DNA from: an uncultured Clostridia bacterium
GTDB lineage: Bacteria; Bacillota; Clostridia; Christensenellales; Borkfalkiaceae
Length of the DNA stretch: 64,000 nucleotides
Direction of reading: 5' to 3'
Assembly: GCA_944363645.1 (NCBI GenBank)
Contig: CALVUR010000007.1
Span: forward strand, 1-64,000
In this document: positions 15,153 through 23,468 of the stretch, piece after piece
Layout: each line of letters opens with the position of its first letter
Numbering within the stretch: the stretch's first letter is position 1
Notes under the pieces: model-generated
Databases searched by the model: none
The model's input: the letters and a program-made list of their open reading frames with translations, nothing else
Told to the model about the DNA's origin: nothing
Position numbers and translations under genes: made by a program

Positions 15153-16843
15153 TAACATACGAAGGCGCATTAAATTTTTTTCAAATATTCAGTCATAGTT
15201 TTTGCTTTTCTGCGTGCATCGTGGCACTTTTTAACACCACTTTTGCGGTAATCATCGCAAGAAAGTTCATGCAGATAATGCAACAAAACGGTTATGTAAG
15301 ACGTTCTTACGACAAATGGACTTATAGGAAGGATAACATTTATCTTATAAGGCTTTTAATGGTGGTAATGTTATCTGTCATGGCGTACCTACTTTTCACC
15401 ATTGGTTTTTCCTACACCACCCGTCAATGGAATTCTTATGTGGGCTTTATCTTTTATGTCTTTTTCTTGGCAGTATATATCTACTTCGACTTTAAGCGTA
15501 AAAGTAAATCAATTCTTGTTTTGACCGCCCGTGCCGTAAGACTTATTGTTACATTCGTAATTATTTATTACTTACTAACGCTCGCAATACTCTTTGGCTG
15601 TCAAGCACTCGGCTATGTGTTTAAAGAAAACAGATATTTTGTTGATGTCCGCTTTGGCGTTTTGTGCGCAACACCACTTTTAATTCCCGTTATAGTAGAG
15701 TTCGCAAACTTCATCAACAAACCCTTTGAAAACGCAAACAACAAAAAATACATTGACCGCACCAAAAAGACCTTGCAAGAAGCAAAAGGCTTGATAAAAA
15801 TCGGTCTTACCGGCAGTTATGGTAAAACTTCCGTAAAGGAAATTTTAAGGTCCATTTTATCTGTTAAATACAATGTTTTGGCAACCCCAGCATCGTATAA
15901 CACCCCTATGGGCATTTGCAAAAGCGTAAAGCGTTACGACGGCACTCAAGATGTCTTTATTGCCGAAATGGGCGCAAGACGCATTGGTGAAATTAGGGAA
16001 CTTGTTGATATCGTCAAGCCCGACTTTGCAATTATTACAGGCATCGGCAACCAACACCTTGGTACATTCGGCACGCTCGAAGCCGTTTTAAAGACTAAGT
16101 ACGAATTAGTCGCCGGCGTAAAAGAAGGTGGCACAGTGGTCTTTGCAAGCGACAACGACAACACCTTTGCTTTAAGTGAACGTGCTAAAAGTGAAAAAAG
16201 GGTAGACGTTGTTACCGCCGGCATAAACAGCGAAAGGGCAAACACAGTTTATTGTAAAGATATTGTTACAGACCAAAACGGAAGCGAATTTACAATCGTT
16301 TTCCCCGATACAGAAATAAAGGTATCAACGGTTTTAATCGGTAAGCACAACGTTTCAAACATCATGGTCGCAGTTTGCGCAAGTTATAAACTTGGCTTAA
16401 CACCGCAAGAAATCGCTGAAGGTATCGCCCAAATCAAACCCATCCGCCACAGGCTCGAAGTTTTGAAAAACGACAAGGGCATGACAATTATTGACGATAG
16501 TTACAATTCAAACGTAGACGGCACAATCGCCGCCCTCGAAGTAATATCTTCTTACGAAGGTAGAAAAATTATCGTTACGCCGGGGCTTGTTGAACTTGGC
16601 AGAATGGAAGATTTAGAAAACTTCCGTTTCGGTAGACGTATGGCAAAGGTTGCCGATATCGTTATCATCGTTGGCGGTCCAAACGCATATAAGATAAGGG
16701 ACGGTCTTCTTGACGAAGATTTTAATTATGATAACATAAAAATCGTTCCAAGTTTAAGCGACGCCATAAAATACTTAAACGAAATCTCAACTTCAGGCGA
16801 TATCGTCTTGTTTGAAAACGACCTTCCAGATAAATTTATGTAA
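15149..16843 (+). CDS. murF: MurF-type Mur ligase with an N-terminal membrane domain
   Basis: 564 residues. The first 190 residues contain four or five hydrophobic helices (FSACIVALFNTTFAVIIA, LLMVVMLSVMAYLLFTIGF and others). Then comes a Mur ligase core: P-loop GLTGSYGKTSVKEIL, EMGARRIGEIRELVDIVKPD, and ligand-binding domain IDDSYNSNVDGTIAALEV, which is typical of MurF, the enzyme adding D-Ala-D-Ala to the UDP-MurNAc-tripeptide. The usual MurF N-terminal UDP-binding domain appears to be replaced by the membrane part. Overlaps the hydrolase stop; ddl, which makes D-Ala-D-Ala, follows. Confidence 0.88.
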   Translation: MITYEGALNFFQIFSHSFCFSACIVALFNTTFAVIIARKFMQIMQQNGYVRRSYDKWTYRKDNIYLIRLLMVVMLSVMAYLLFTIGFSYTTRQWNSYVGFIFYVFFLAVYIYFDFKRKSKSILVLTARAVRLIVTFVIIYYLLTLAILFGCQALGYVFKENRYFVDVRFGVLCATPLLIPVIVEFANFINKPFENANNKKYIDRTKKTLQEAKGLIKIGLTGSYGKTSVKEILRSILSVKYNVLATPASYNTPMGICKSVKRYDGTQDVFIAEMGARRIGEIRELVDIVKPDFAIITGIGNQHLGTFGTLEAVLKTKYELVAGVKEGGTVVFASDNDNTFALSERAKSEKRVDVVTAGINSERANTVYCKDIVTDQNGSEFTIVFPDTEIKVSTVLIGKHNVSNIMVAVCASYKLGLTPQEIAEGIAQIKPIRHRLEVLKNDKGMTIIDDSYNSNVDGTIAALEVISSYEGRKIIVTPGLVELGRMEDLENFRFGRRMAKVADIVIIVGGPNAYKIRDGLLDEDFNYDNIKIVPSLSDAIKYLNEISTSGDIVLFENDLPDKFM

Positions 16844-16947
16844 TCTGTTAGATAGATTTTTGTAATTGCTCGATAAGTTTATGTAATCTGCTCGGCAAAT
16901 TTATAGGGCAAAAATTCAAACACAAAAAAGATAAATCAGTTGTAAAA

Positions 16948-17016
16948 AGCACCTGAAACTACACTTAAGATTTTTTTAAAGTACTTAAGCGGAAGTAGTT
17001 TTCAGGTGTTTTTGTT
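16948..17016 (+). terminator. long hairpin with T-tract directly ahead of ddl
   Basis: CACCTGAAACTAC (16950-16962) pairs with GTAGTTTTCAGGTG (16995-17008), with an inner CTTAAG pair. T-rich GTTTTTGTTTTG follows and runs into the TTG start of ddl. It may simply end the murF operon, or be an attenuator that also covers ddl initiation. Confidence 0.65.
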
Positions 17017-18132
17017 TTGAAAAATATAATAATAATTTTCGGCGGTGTTTCGCCAGAACACGATGTTTCAATCATCACAGGCTGTCTTGTAATAAACAGT
17101 TTAGACAGGCAAAAATTCAACCCCATACCCCTATATGTAACTAAATCAGGGCAGTGGTTTACGGGCGATAAACTCAAAAAATTAGCCTTTTTTAAGCAGT
17201 TTACCCAAAAAGGTTTAACCGAAGTTTATGTCCGTGTTGGCGAAAATATTTTGTACCGCAAAAAAGGCTCAAAAAAGTTGTTTTCAATCGCTGGCGCAAT
17301 CAACTGCATGCACGGCGGAAGTGGCGAAAACGGTACTATAGGCGCACTTTTTGACCTTTGCAACATTCCTTTTGCTTCAAGCGGAATGTTCCAATCAAGC
17401 CTATCAATGGATAAAACTTACACCAAAATTTGCCTAAAGGGGATAGGTGTAGATTACGTCCCTTACGATATAAGTTTAAGGAAAACTTTTTTTGCCGATA
17501 TGGAAGGCGAGTGTGATAGGCTTATAAAAAGTTTATCACTTCCAATAATTGTAAAGCCGTCAACTTTAGGCTCTTCAATCGGAATAAGCGTCGCTAAGGA
17601 CAAAAGCCAATTAAAAAACGCACTGATTTACGCCTTTAAGTTTAGCGAAAAAGTGCTTTTAGAAAGGTTTTTAGAAGGTTTTACCGAACTTAACTGCTCG
17701 GCGTACAAAAAAGATGGTCAAGTCGTGGTAAGCCGTGTTGAAGCCCCTAAACTTTCCCACCCCATTTTGACCTTTGAAGATAAATATTTAGGCGGTAAAA
17801 ATGGCGAACAGCACAACTTTTATTCCAATGTTTCTCAAGAAATCGATGAACGTGTTAAAAGTCTAACAAAAAAAATTTATACACAGTTAGATTTTTCTTT
17901 TGTGGTAAGGATGGACTACATTTTGCACGAAAACAAGCTTTATTTAAACGAGATAAACGCCGTTCCCGGCAGTTTGGCTTATTACCTTTATTTTGACAAA
18001 ACAAGGGGTTTAACCGACCTATTGACCGACTTATTACAGCAAGCGTTCTCGCAAAGCCGTGAAAAAAACGCCAATAATTTAGAGTATAACACCGACATTT
18101 TGTCCTTTAAAGGTGTAAGGCTTAAAAAGTAA
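17017..18132 (+). CDS. ddl: D-alanine--D-alanine ligase
   Basis: 371 residues, ATP-grasp fold. N-terminal motif IIIIFGGVSPEHDVSIITG, then GENGTIGALFDLCNIPFASSG, the ATP site PIIVKPSTLGSSIGIS, and the metal site LYLNEINAVPGSLAYYLY. It joins two D-alanines for peptidoglycan. The start is TTG at 17017, since no ATG precedes the conserved KNIIIIFGG start; no clear ribosome binding site is free of the hairpin just upstream. The EINAVPGS loop differs from the commoner EVNTMPGF, so specificity for a second substrate other than D-Ala cannot be excluded. Confidence 0.88.
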   Translation: MKNIIIIFGGVSPEHDVSIITGCLVINSLDRQKFNPIPLYVTKSGQWFTGDKLKKLAFFKQFTQKGLTEVYVRVGENILYRKKGSKKLFSIAGAINCMHGGSGENGTIGALFDLCNIPFASSGMFQSSLSMDKTYTKICLKGIGVDYVPYDISLRKTFFADMEGECDRLIKSLSLPIIVKPSTLGSSIGISVAKDKSQLKNALIYAFKFSEKVLLERFLEGFTELNCSAYKKDGQVVVSRVEAPKLSHPILTFEDKYLGGKNGEQHNFYSNVSQEIDERVKSLTKKIYTQLDFSFVVRMDYILHENKLYLNEINAVPGSLAYYLYFDKTRGLTDLLTDLLQQAFSQSREKNANNLEYNTDILSFKGVRLKK

Positions 18133-18141
18133 TCAAAACAC

Positions 18142-18169
18142 TTGCAAAAATTTTTTAAAGTGGTATAAT
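18142..18169 (+). promoter_or_regulatory. promoter of rnpB
   Basis: TTGCAA, 16-base spacer, TATAAT, ending ten bases before the mapped 5' end of the RNA. Confidence 0.75.
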
Positions 18170-18178
18170 TTTAAGGTA

Positions 18179-18517
18179 ACAAGCCGGCTGTGCGACTGCG
18201 GGGGATAATATCTCACGAGGAAAGTCCGAGCTTCACAGAGCAGGATGACGGATAACGTCCGCCGAAGGTGACTTCAGGGAAAGTGCAACAGAAAATAACC
18301 GCCATTTATGGCAAGGGTGAAAAGGTGGGGTAAAAGCCCACCGGCTTTGCGGTAACGCACGGCGTCAGTGTAAACCCCATCCGAAGCAAGATAGGAAGGT
18401 ATCAATATTAGGTTGCTCGCTTAGGTATCTTCGCAAAACGTCGCTTGAGTCCGTTGGTAACAGCGGAACTAGATAGATAGTCGCACTCGACAGAACTCGG
18501 CTTATAGGCCGACTTGT
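18179..18517 (+). ncRNA. rnpB: RNase P RNA, bacterial class A
   Basis: About 339 nt. Conserved blocks: GAGGAAAGTCCGAGC, CACAGAGCAGGATG, GAAGGTGACTTCAGGGAAAGTGCAACAGAAA, GCAAGGGTGAAAAGGTGG, AACCCCATCCG-like and ACAGAACTCGGCTTATAGG at the 3' end. P1 forms between ACAAG-C-CGGC at 18179 and GCCG-A-CTTGT ending at 18517. It is the catalytic RNA that trims tRNA 5' ends. Its 3' tail, GGCTTATAGGCCGACTT, resembles the palindrome repeat family. Confidence 0.96.
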
Positions 18518-18532
18518 TATTTTAAAATCAAT

Positions 18533-18570
18533 CGCCAAGGTTATGGACTTTCCAAAACTTTGGCGTTTTT
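18533..18570 (+). terminator. terminator of rnpB
   Basis: CGCCAAGG pairs with CTTTGGCG across a 17-nt loop, followed by TTTTTG. Confidence 0.8.
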
Positions 18571-18718
18571 GTTTTTCCTTTTTAAGTTACAAAATAAACA
18601 ATTACGAAAAGTTTGTGAAATATTTGATAAGTAAGGTAAAAAATCAAACAAAATTACTCAATAAATTGTATAATAAGTGTAATCATAAATAGTGTAAAAA
18701 GTTGCCAACAAATAAAAA

Positions 18719-18747
18719 TTGACAGCAACGGCTATTTGTGTTATAAT
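18719..18747 (+). promoter_or_regulatory. strong sigma-A type promoter of the lipoprotein gene
   Basis: TTGACA, 17-base spacer, TATAAT: a perfect consensus, about 50 bases ahead of the start codon. Confidence 0.85.
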
Positions 18748-18799
18748 TTTGATAATAGTTAGTTTTTAAGAGCGTTCATAATTTTAAATGGAGGTTTAT

Positions 18800-21088
18800 A
18801 TGAAAAACAAGATTATTGCAATTATTGTTTCCGTGCTATTAGTGGTGGCAACGGTGTTTACAATTTCGTTTGCAGGTTGCAAGCATAAAATACCAGATAG
18901 TACAAGTTCAAGTACACCAGGTAATGAAGAACCACCAATACCAGTTGTTATCCCTGACGATCCTGAAGACAGAAGCCAATACACATTTGACAAGTTAAAA
19001 ACAAACATTGGCAATTTGTACGTAAACGACATAATCAACAATCCAAATGTGTTGACAGACAATTTACAAGGCTTTATGCTCGGCGACGTTTTCAGCGAAG
19101 TCATGACAACACTAATCACTGCCGCTGAAACAGCACTTCCCGTAGGCATTAACCTCGAAATGCTCGATTTAGAAGTTTACCGTGGCAACGACGGCAAATG
19201 GTACAGGGCTCAATCAAAAAGTAAGGTAAACGGCTGTTTAAACAACATTTTAAACTACAAACTTGACGGCACAGGCGAACTTAAAATAGATTACACTTTG
19301 TACGGCGAACGCACGTTGGCATACATATTCTTTGACTATTCGCCAAGCGACGGCTCAACTTATGACAGAAACTGGATGCTCGGTAAGTTTTTTGAAACAA
19401 GCCCAATGCTTAACGGCATTGCAAACACCACGTTAAACGAATTAAAAACTCTTTTAACGGGCACAACCGCACAAAGAAGTGAAATTATCGTTAAAAACTT
19501 TGGTGATGTCCAAATCGGTACATTCTTCTCTATGTTTGTTACCGACGCCGACAGAAACAACGGCTTTATCAATGCATCGTTAAAAATCACAATCGCACAA
19601 GCAAACAGCATTTTGACAAGCACCCCACAAGAATCATATTTGATGCTTGCCGAAATTTACAAAAATGTTTACTTAGCAGATGTATTTAATATTGACGAAA
19701 CAATGCCCGGCTACATTCGTGAAATTCATACAATGACCTTATCGGGCATTTTCAACGGTTTGGCAAACGGCACACTTAAAGATTATGTTTTAGATTGCGC
19801 TGGCGCACTTACATTAAACAAAATCATAAGGGCAAACTTATCACAAGATCCAACCCTCATTAGTCGATACGAAACATTTTATGCTAAGTATCGAGCAATG
19901 TTTGACTTAACACTTGCCGACTTAATCAACGCAACAACGGGCGCAACAACACCCGATCAAGCAATGCAAAATATGTTCGGTAAGATGTACGATTCAATCA
20001 AGTCAACCCCAATAAACGGTACACTTACTATCGACATGCTTGTTTCTAATATCGCAAGTAGCATAACTTATGACGATTTAGGCAACATTGTTGGCATCGA
20101 CTTGTTTGGTTTAGTTGATAAATTGCTTGCAAACAACGCAACAGACCTTGATTCAGTTGTTGTGTTTGAAACTGTAACGGCAAAAACTTTGGTTGAAAAT
20201 CTTAAAAATTCTTTCACCACTGACGAACTCGGCAACCAAACATTTGATGTAAATACATTCTTTACCAATTTAGAAACAGCAGTAGGCGATAAGGTTGACG
20301 GCGTAAGCAACGCACTTGTAAACATGCCTTACGCTCAACTTAAACAAATGGTAACAAGTTGGTTCACCGTTGAAGCAGACGGCACTTACGATATGTCAAA
20401 AATCATTACTGACATTATCGAAATCGCTATAAACAAAGTGCTTATCCCACAAGGTTACTATGATGCATTTATCACATGGCTTACCCAAACTGCTGGTCAA
20501 CAAATCACTGCTGACAACTTTAAACAAGTTATCACTTCCATGCTCGAAAATTTATCAGGCGAGCAAGGTGCTAATTTAGAAAACATTTTCCAAGCGCAAA
20601 CGGGCGAAAGTTTATCCGCTGTTTTAGATGAAATAGCATTAAAACTTACCGACGTAAACGCAAATGTTTATGCCGAAGTTATAAACTTTATGCGTAAGTA
20701 CGCAAACGCTATCATTACAATCGCAAGCAACAACACCACACCAAATTCAAGTTGGTTAAAAGATATCATTGCAAACAACACCACAACCGACGCAAACGGC
20801 AATGCTGTTGTTGATTATCAAGCGGTTATGACGCAAGTTGTTGAAAAAATTCTTACCGATATCGAAGTCCAAAACGGCACACAGAAGGTAGTAAGTTTTG
20901 TCGATAGCGAAGGTATCAGCCTTGATGTTACCATTAGCGATTGCGTTGCTTTAATTAAAGCAATAAACTCAAATGGCGATATAAAAGCACAACTTCTTAC
21001 AATTTTTGAAGGCGTAAAGGTTAATACGTTGTTAGAATATGTTACAACACTTATCGCAAGTCAAACCCCAACAACCCCCACCGTTTAA
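18800..21088 (+). CDS. large lipoprotein of unknown function
   Basis: 762 residues from ATG 18800, preceded by GGAGG; an ATG at 18788 overlaps that site and is rejected. Residues 1-27 are a lipoprotein signal with the lipobox SFAGC (Cys27), then a Ser/Thr/Pro-rich linker. The rest is not recognised. It is acidic, rich in Asn, Thr and Leu, and made of many amphipathic helices of similar style (NTTLNELKTLLTG, YKNVYLADVFNIDETM, LKDYVLDCAGALTLNKII), suggesting a helical-repeat surface protein. With a consensus promoter and a terminator of its own, it is probably abundant. Confidence 0.8.
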   Translation: MKNKIIAIIVSVLLVVATVFTISFAGCKHKIPDSTSSSTPGNEEPPIPVVIPDDPEDRSQYTFDKLKTNIGNLYVNDIINNPNVLTDNLQGFMLGDVFSEVMTTLITAAETALPVGINLEMLDLEVYRGNDGKWYRAQSKSKVNGCLNNILNYKLDGTGELKIDYTLYGERTLAYIFFDYSPSDGSTYDRNWMLGKFFETSPMLNGIANTTLNELKTLLTGTTAQRSEIIVKNFGDVQIGTFFSMFVTDADRNNGFINASLKITIAQANSILTSTPQESYLMLAEIYKNVYLADVFNIDETMPGYIREIHTMTLSGIFNGLANGTLKDYVLDCAGALTLNKIIRANLSQDPTLISRYETFYAKYRAMFDLTLADLINATTGATTPDQAMQNMFGKMYDSIKSTPINGTLTIDMLVSNIASSITYDDLGNIVGIDLFGLVDKLLANNATDLDSVVVFETVTAKTLVENLKNSFTTDELGNQTFDVNTFFTNLETAVGDKVDGVSNALVNMPYAQLKQMVTSWFTVEADGTYDMSKIITDIIEIAINKVLIPQGYYDAFITWLTQTAGQQITADNFKQVITSMLENLSGEQGANLENIFQAQTGESLSAVLDEIALKLTDVNANVYAEVINFMRKYANAIITIASNNTTPNSSWLKDIIANNTTTDANGNAVVDYQAVMTQVVEKILTDIEVQNGTQKVVSFVDSEGISLDVTISDCVALIKAINSNGDIKAQLLTIFEGVKVNTLLEYVTTLIASQTPTTPTV

Positions 21089-21114
21089 AGGTTGAAAAAC
21101 TTTAAATAAATCAA

Positions 21115-21147
21115 AACTGCCGTAAGTTTTTTACGGCAGTTTTTTTG
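21115..21147 (+). terminator. terminator of the lipoprotein gene
   Basis: AACTGCCGTAA / TTACGGCAGTT around a 5-nt loop, then seven T. Confidence 0.85.
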
Positions 21148-21183
21148 TAAATTTTTTTAAGTTTTAAAGTTGTTTAAAAAATT

Positions 21184-21220
21184 AAAAAAGTGGCGATAAC
21201 GGGCTTATAGCAAGGTTTTT
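21184..21220 (+). repeat. 37-bp palindrome family, copy 5
   Basis: Left arm and GATAACGGGCTTATAG intact; right arm altered to CAAGGTTTTT. It overlaps the 3' end of the minus-strand gene at 21205, encoding its last residues (TLL, stop). Confidence 0.8.
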
Positions 21221-21645
21221 AACCTTTTTTCATAACTTTCTTCAAGGTTTAAAAGCCTGTTTGCAAACTTTAAAATATCTTCATCGATAAGTTTATCGGC
21301 ACGTGTTAAAAGTTGCTTTAACTCAGTTATCCCCATAACGGTGCCTTTTATCATCATCTCTGCGATATGTGAGCAAGAATCGTCCGTTAACGTGTTTATT
21401 TTTACCGAAGTATAAAGCATGGCTTTTTTCATCACATTCACATCTTTTTGCTCATAGCCCTTTTCGTGCATAAATTTTGACAGATCGCCAACAAATTTTT
21501 GGTAACCTTCATACTCGTCTAAAAGTTCTTCTCTCATGCAACTTGAGGAGCATTCGGGCAGCACATTTGAGATTGATTGTAATGCAATATTGGCGTTTTG
21601 GAATATATTAGTAATTTCCTCTTTATTAAGTTTTTCATCAGTCAT
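21205..21645 (-). CDS. unknown small helical protein
   Basis: 146 residues from ATG 21645 (GAGGTG nine bases ahead); a longer frame starting at 21675 lacks a site. Predicted all-helical and soluble (ITNIFQNANIALQSISNVLPECSSS, then VGDLSKFMHEKGYEQKD and MKKAMLYTSVKINTL). It has a Cys pair near CSSSCM. It resembles in size the small four-helix proteins of Firmicutes, but I cannot assign a family. Divergent from rplU. Confidence 0.7.
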   Translation of the reverse strand: MTDEKLNKEEITNIFQNANIALQSISNVLPECSSSCMREELLDEYEGYQKFVGDLSKFMHEKGYEQKDVNVMKKAMLYTSVKINTLTDDSCSHIAEMMIKGTVMGITELKQLLTRADKLIDEDILKFANRLLNLEESYEKRLKTLL

Positions 21646-21699
21646 AAAAATCACCTCATACATAAAATGTTGCAAAAATAACTTTTTATGTAAAAATGT

Positions 21700-21728
21700 T
21701 TGACATAAAATATAAATTGTGGTAGATT
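21700..21728 (+). promoter_or_regulatory. promoter of the rplU-rpmA operon
   Basis: TTGACA, 17-base spacer, TAGATT, just before the structured leader. Confidence 0.65.
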
Positions 21729-21732
21729 AGAT

Positions 21733-21817
21733 AGGAACCGCACGAAACGGGCTTACAAAGTTTATACTTAATAAGTATAACGCCTTGGTTTTCTCGGCGA
21801 GATTGGACAGGGAGGTA
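21733..21817 (+). promoter_or_regulatory. ribosomal protein L21 leader RNA (probable)
   Basis: Leader between promoter and rplU with AGGAACCGCACGAAACGGGC, a TTATACTTAATAAGTATAA hairpin, CGCCTTGG, and CTCGGCGAG before the ribosome binding site. Position and general blocks fit the Firmicutes L21 leader, thought to bind the L21 protein for feedback. Confidence 0.65.
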
Positions 21818-21823
21818 AAATTT

Positions 21824-22132
21824 ATGTACGCAATTATCGAAAACGGTAGCAAGCAATATCGTGTTGCTGAAGGCGACGTTGTTAAGTTTGAAAAACTCAA
21901 CGCAAACGTAGGCGACAAGGTTGAATTCAACGTTTTACTCGTTTCAGATGAATCTGGCATTAAGGTAGGCAGTGATGCTGCTTCTTTCAAGGCTACAGGT
22001 GAAGTTCTTAAACAAGATAAGTATAAAAAGATTATCGTATTTAAGTACAAAGCTAAAAAGCAAGAAAGAAAGAAACAAGGTCACAGACAACCTTTTACGG
22101 CTGTTAAAATTGAATCTATTTCAGCCAACTAA
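21824..22132 (+). CDS. rplU: 50S ribosomal protein L21
   Basis: 102 residues from ATG 21824, preceded by GGAGG, giving [18 protein letters not shown], the normal L21 start. [23 protein letters not shown] is the conserved C-terminal block. The in-frame start at 21785 lies inside the leader and is rejected. Operon with rpmA; the usual intervening prp gene is missing. Confidence 0.97.
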   Translation: MYAIIENGSKQYRVAEGDVVKFEKLNANVGDKVEFNVLLVSDESGIKVGSDAASFKATGEVLKQDKYKKIIVFKYKAKKQERKKQGHRQPFTAVKIESISAN

Positions 22133-22155
22133 TTTTAAATATGGAGGACAATAAT

Positions 22156-22434
22156 ATGTTTTTATTTAGATTGTTTGCTCATAAAAAGGGTGTTGGCTCA
22201 TCAAAGAACGGTCGTGACAGTGCTGCTAAGCGTTTAGGTATCAAACGTGCAGACGGTCAATTTGTTCTTGCCGGCAACATTCTCGTACGTCAAAGGGGTA
22301 CAAAATTCCACCCAGGCAAAAATGTTGGTATTGGTAAAGACGATACATTATTTGCTTTGGTTAATGGCGTTGTAAGATTTGAAAGATTGGGCAAAGACAA
22401 AAAACAAGTTAGTATCGAAGTTGAAGAAAACTAA
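22156..22434 (+). CDS. rpmA: 50S ribosomal protein L27 with N-terminal extension
   Basis: 92 residues from ATG 22156, GGAGG eight bases ahead. Starts [21 protein letters not shown]. Firmicutes L27 carries a short leader, cleaved by the protease Prp to expose the AxKKG tail that reaches the peptidyl-transferase centre. Here the equivalent leader is MFLFRLF before AHKKG. Prp is normally encoded between rplU and rpmA; only 23 bases separate the two genes here. Confidence 0.96.
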   Translation: MFLFRLFAHKKGVGSSKNGRDSAAKRLGIKRADGQFVLAGNILVRQRGTKFHPGKNVGIGKDDTLFALVNGVVRFERLGKDKKQVSIEVEEN

Positions 22435-22442
22435 TAATAATT

Positions 22443-22471
22443 ACGCCGGGTCAATACGATTCGGCGTTTTT
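22443..22471 (+). terminator. terminator of rplU-rpmA
   Basis: ACGCCG / CGGCGT hairpin followed by TTTT. Confidence 0.7.
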
Positions 22472-22491
22472 ACATACCATTTTGATTTATT

Positions 22492-23319
22492 ATGATTGTA
22501 TTTGACGATAAATATTTAAACTTTTACGACACCTTAAACTGCGGTCAAGTGTTCAGGTTTTACAAAAAAGACGACTGTTTTTACGTAATCTCACTAAACA
22601 ACATGGCAAAAGTCTTTAATAAGGACGGCAAGGCTTACATAATCTCTAATAACGATGAGTACTTTAAAAACTACTTCGATTTAGATAAAGATTACGCCAA
22701 AATCGTGCAAAACGCATGTGCGTGTAATATAAAAAAGGTTAGTGACGTATCTTTAAAATATTGTGGCATCCGCATTTTAAAGCAAGATAAAACTGAAGCA
22801 TTCTTTTCCTTTATCGTTTCTCAAAACAACAACATTCCACGCATAAAGTCCACTATCGAAAAACTTTGTAAGGCTTTTGGCACGCCTTGTGATTTTGATG
22901 GCGAAAGTTATTATTCTTTCCCCACGGTACAAAGTTTGGCGGCGGCTTCACTTGACGATTTAAAGGCTATCGGTCTTGGTTATCGTGCAGAATATATAAA
23001 GGAATCTGCCCAAAAAATTTGCTCGGGCGAAATCGATTTTGACCTATTAGATAAAATGCCAACAGATACCCTTAGAAAAAACCTTTTAAAGATAAAGGGC
23101 GTGGGCGATAAGGTCGCAAATTGCGTAACCCTTTTTGGCTTTAACCGTTTAGATAGTTTTCCTGTCGATACATGGATAGAAAAAATCTATCATGAAGACT
23201 TTAACGGTACACTTACCGATAGGGTAAAAATAAGCAACTATTTTTTAGATTTGTTTAAAGAAAATTCAGGCTATGTCCAACAATATCTTTTTTACGCCAA
23301 GCGTGAAAAATTTATTTAA
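22492..23319 (+). CDS. ogg: 8-oxoguanine DNA glycosylase family protein (HhH-GPD)
   Basis: 275 residues. An OGG1-like N-terminal domain (NCGQVFRFYKKDDCFYVI) is followed by FFSFIVSQNNNIPRIKSTIEKLC, the helix-hairpin-helix LLKIKGVGDKVANCVTLFGF with catalytic Lys, and the catalytic Asp in SFPVDTWIEKIY. This removes 8-oxoguanine from DNA and nicks the abasic site. No clear ribosome binding site precedes the ATG. It sits 57 bp after rpmA behind a terminator. Confidence 0.9.
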   Translation: MIVFDDKYLNFYDTLNCGQVFRFYKKDDCFYVISLNNMAKVFNKDGKAYIISNNDEYFKNYFDLDKDYAKIVQNACACNIKKVSDVSLKYCGIRILKQDKTEAFFSFIVSQNNNIPRIKSTIEKLCKAFGTPCDFDGESYYSFPTVQSLAAASLDDLKAIGLGYRAEYIKESAQKICSGEIDFDLLDKMPTDTLRKNLLKIKGVGDKVANCVTLFGFNRLDSFPVDTWIEKIYHEDFNGTLTDRVKISNYFLDLFKENSGYVQQYLFYAKREKFI

Positions 23320-23339
23320 AGGCGAAACTAAAAATTTTT

Positions 23340-23377
23340 AAAAAGTGGGGCTATAAGCCGATTATCACCACTTTTTT
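23340..23377 (-). repeat. 37-bp palindrome family, copy 6
   Basis: Minus strand: AAAAAAGTGGTGATAATC then GGCTTATAGCCCCACTTTTT. It lies in the convergent gap after the glycosylase gene. Confidence 0.85.
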
Positions 23378-23396
23378 ACAATCAAATAAAACAAAA

Positions 23397-23432
23397 ACAC
23401 GCTTTAAGGTCGCCCCTAAAGCGTGTTTTTTT
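23397..23432. terminator. terminator between convergent genes
   Basis: ACACGCTTTA / TAAAGCGTGT with a 10-nt loop and T-tract; A-rich upstream, so it may serve both strands. Confidence 0.75.
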
Positions 23433-23468
23433 GTAAAAGTTTATAAGGTTTAACTTGTGTGATTTAAG

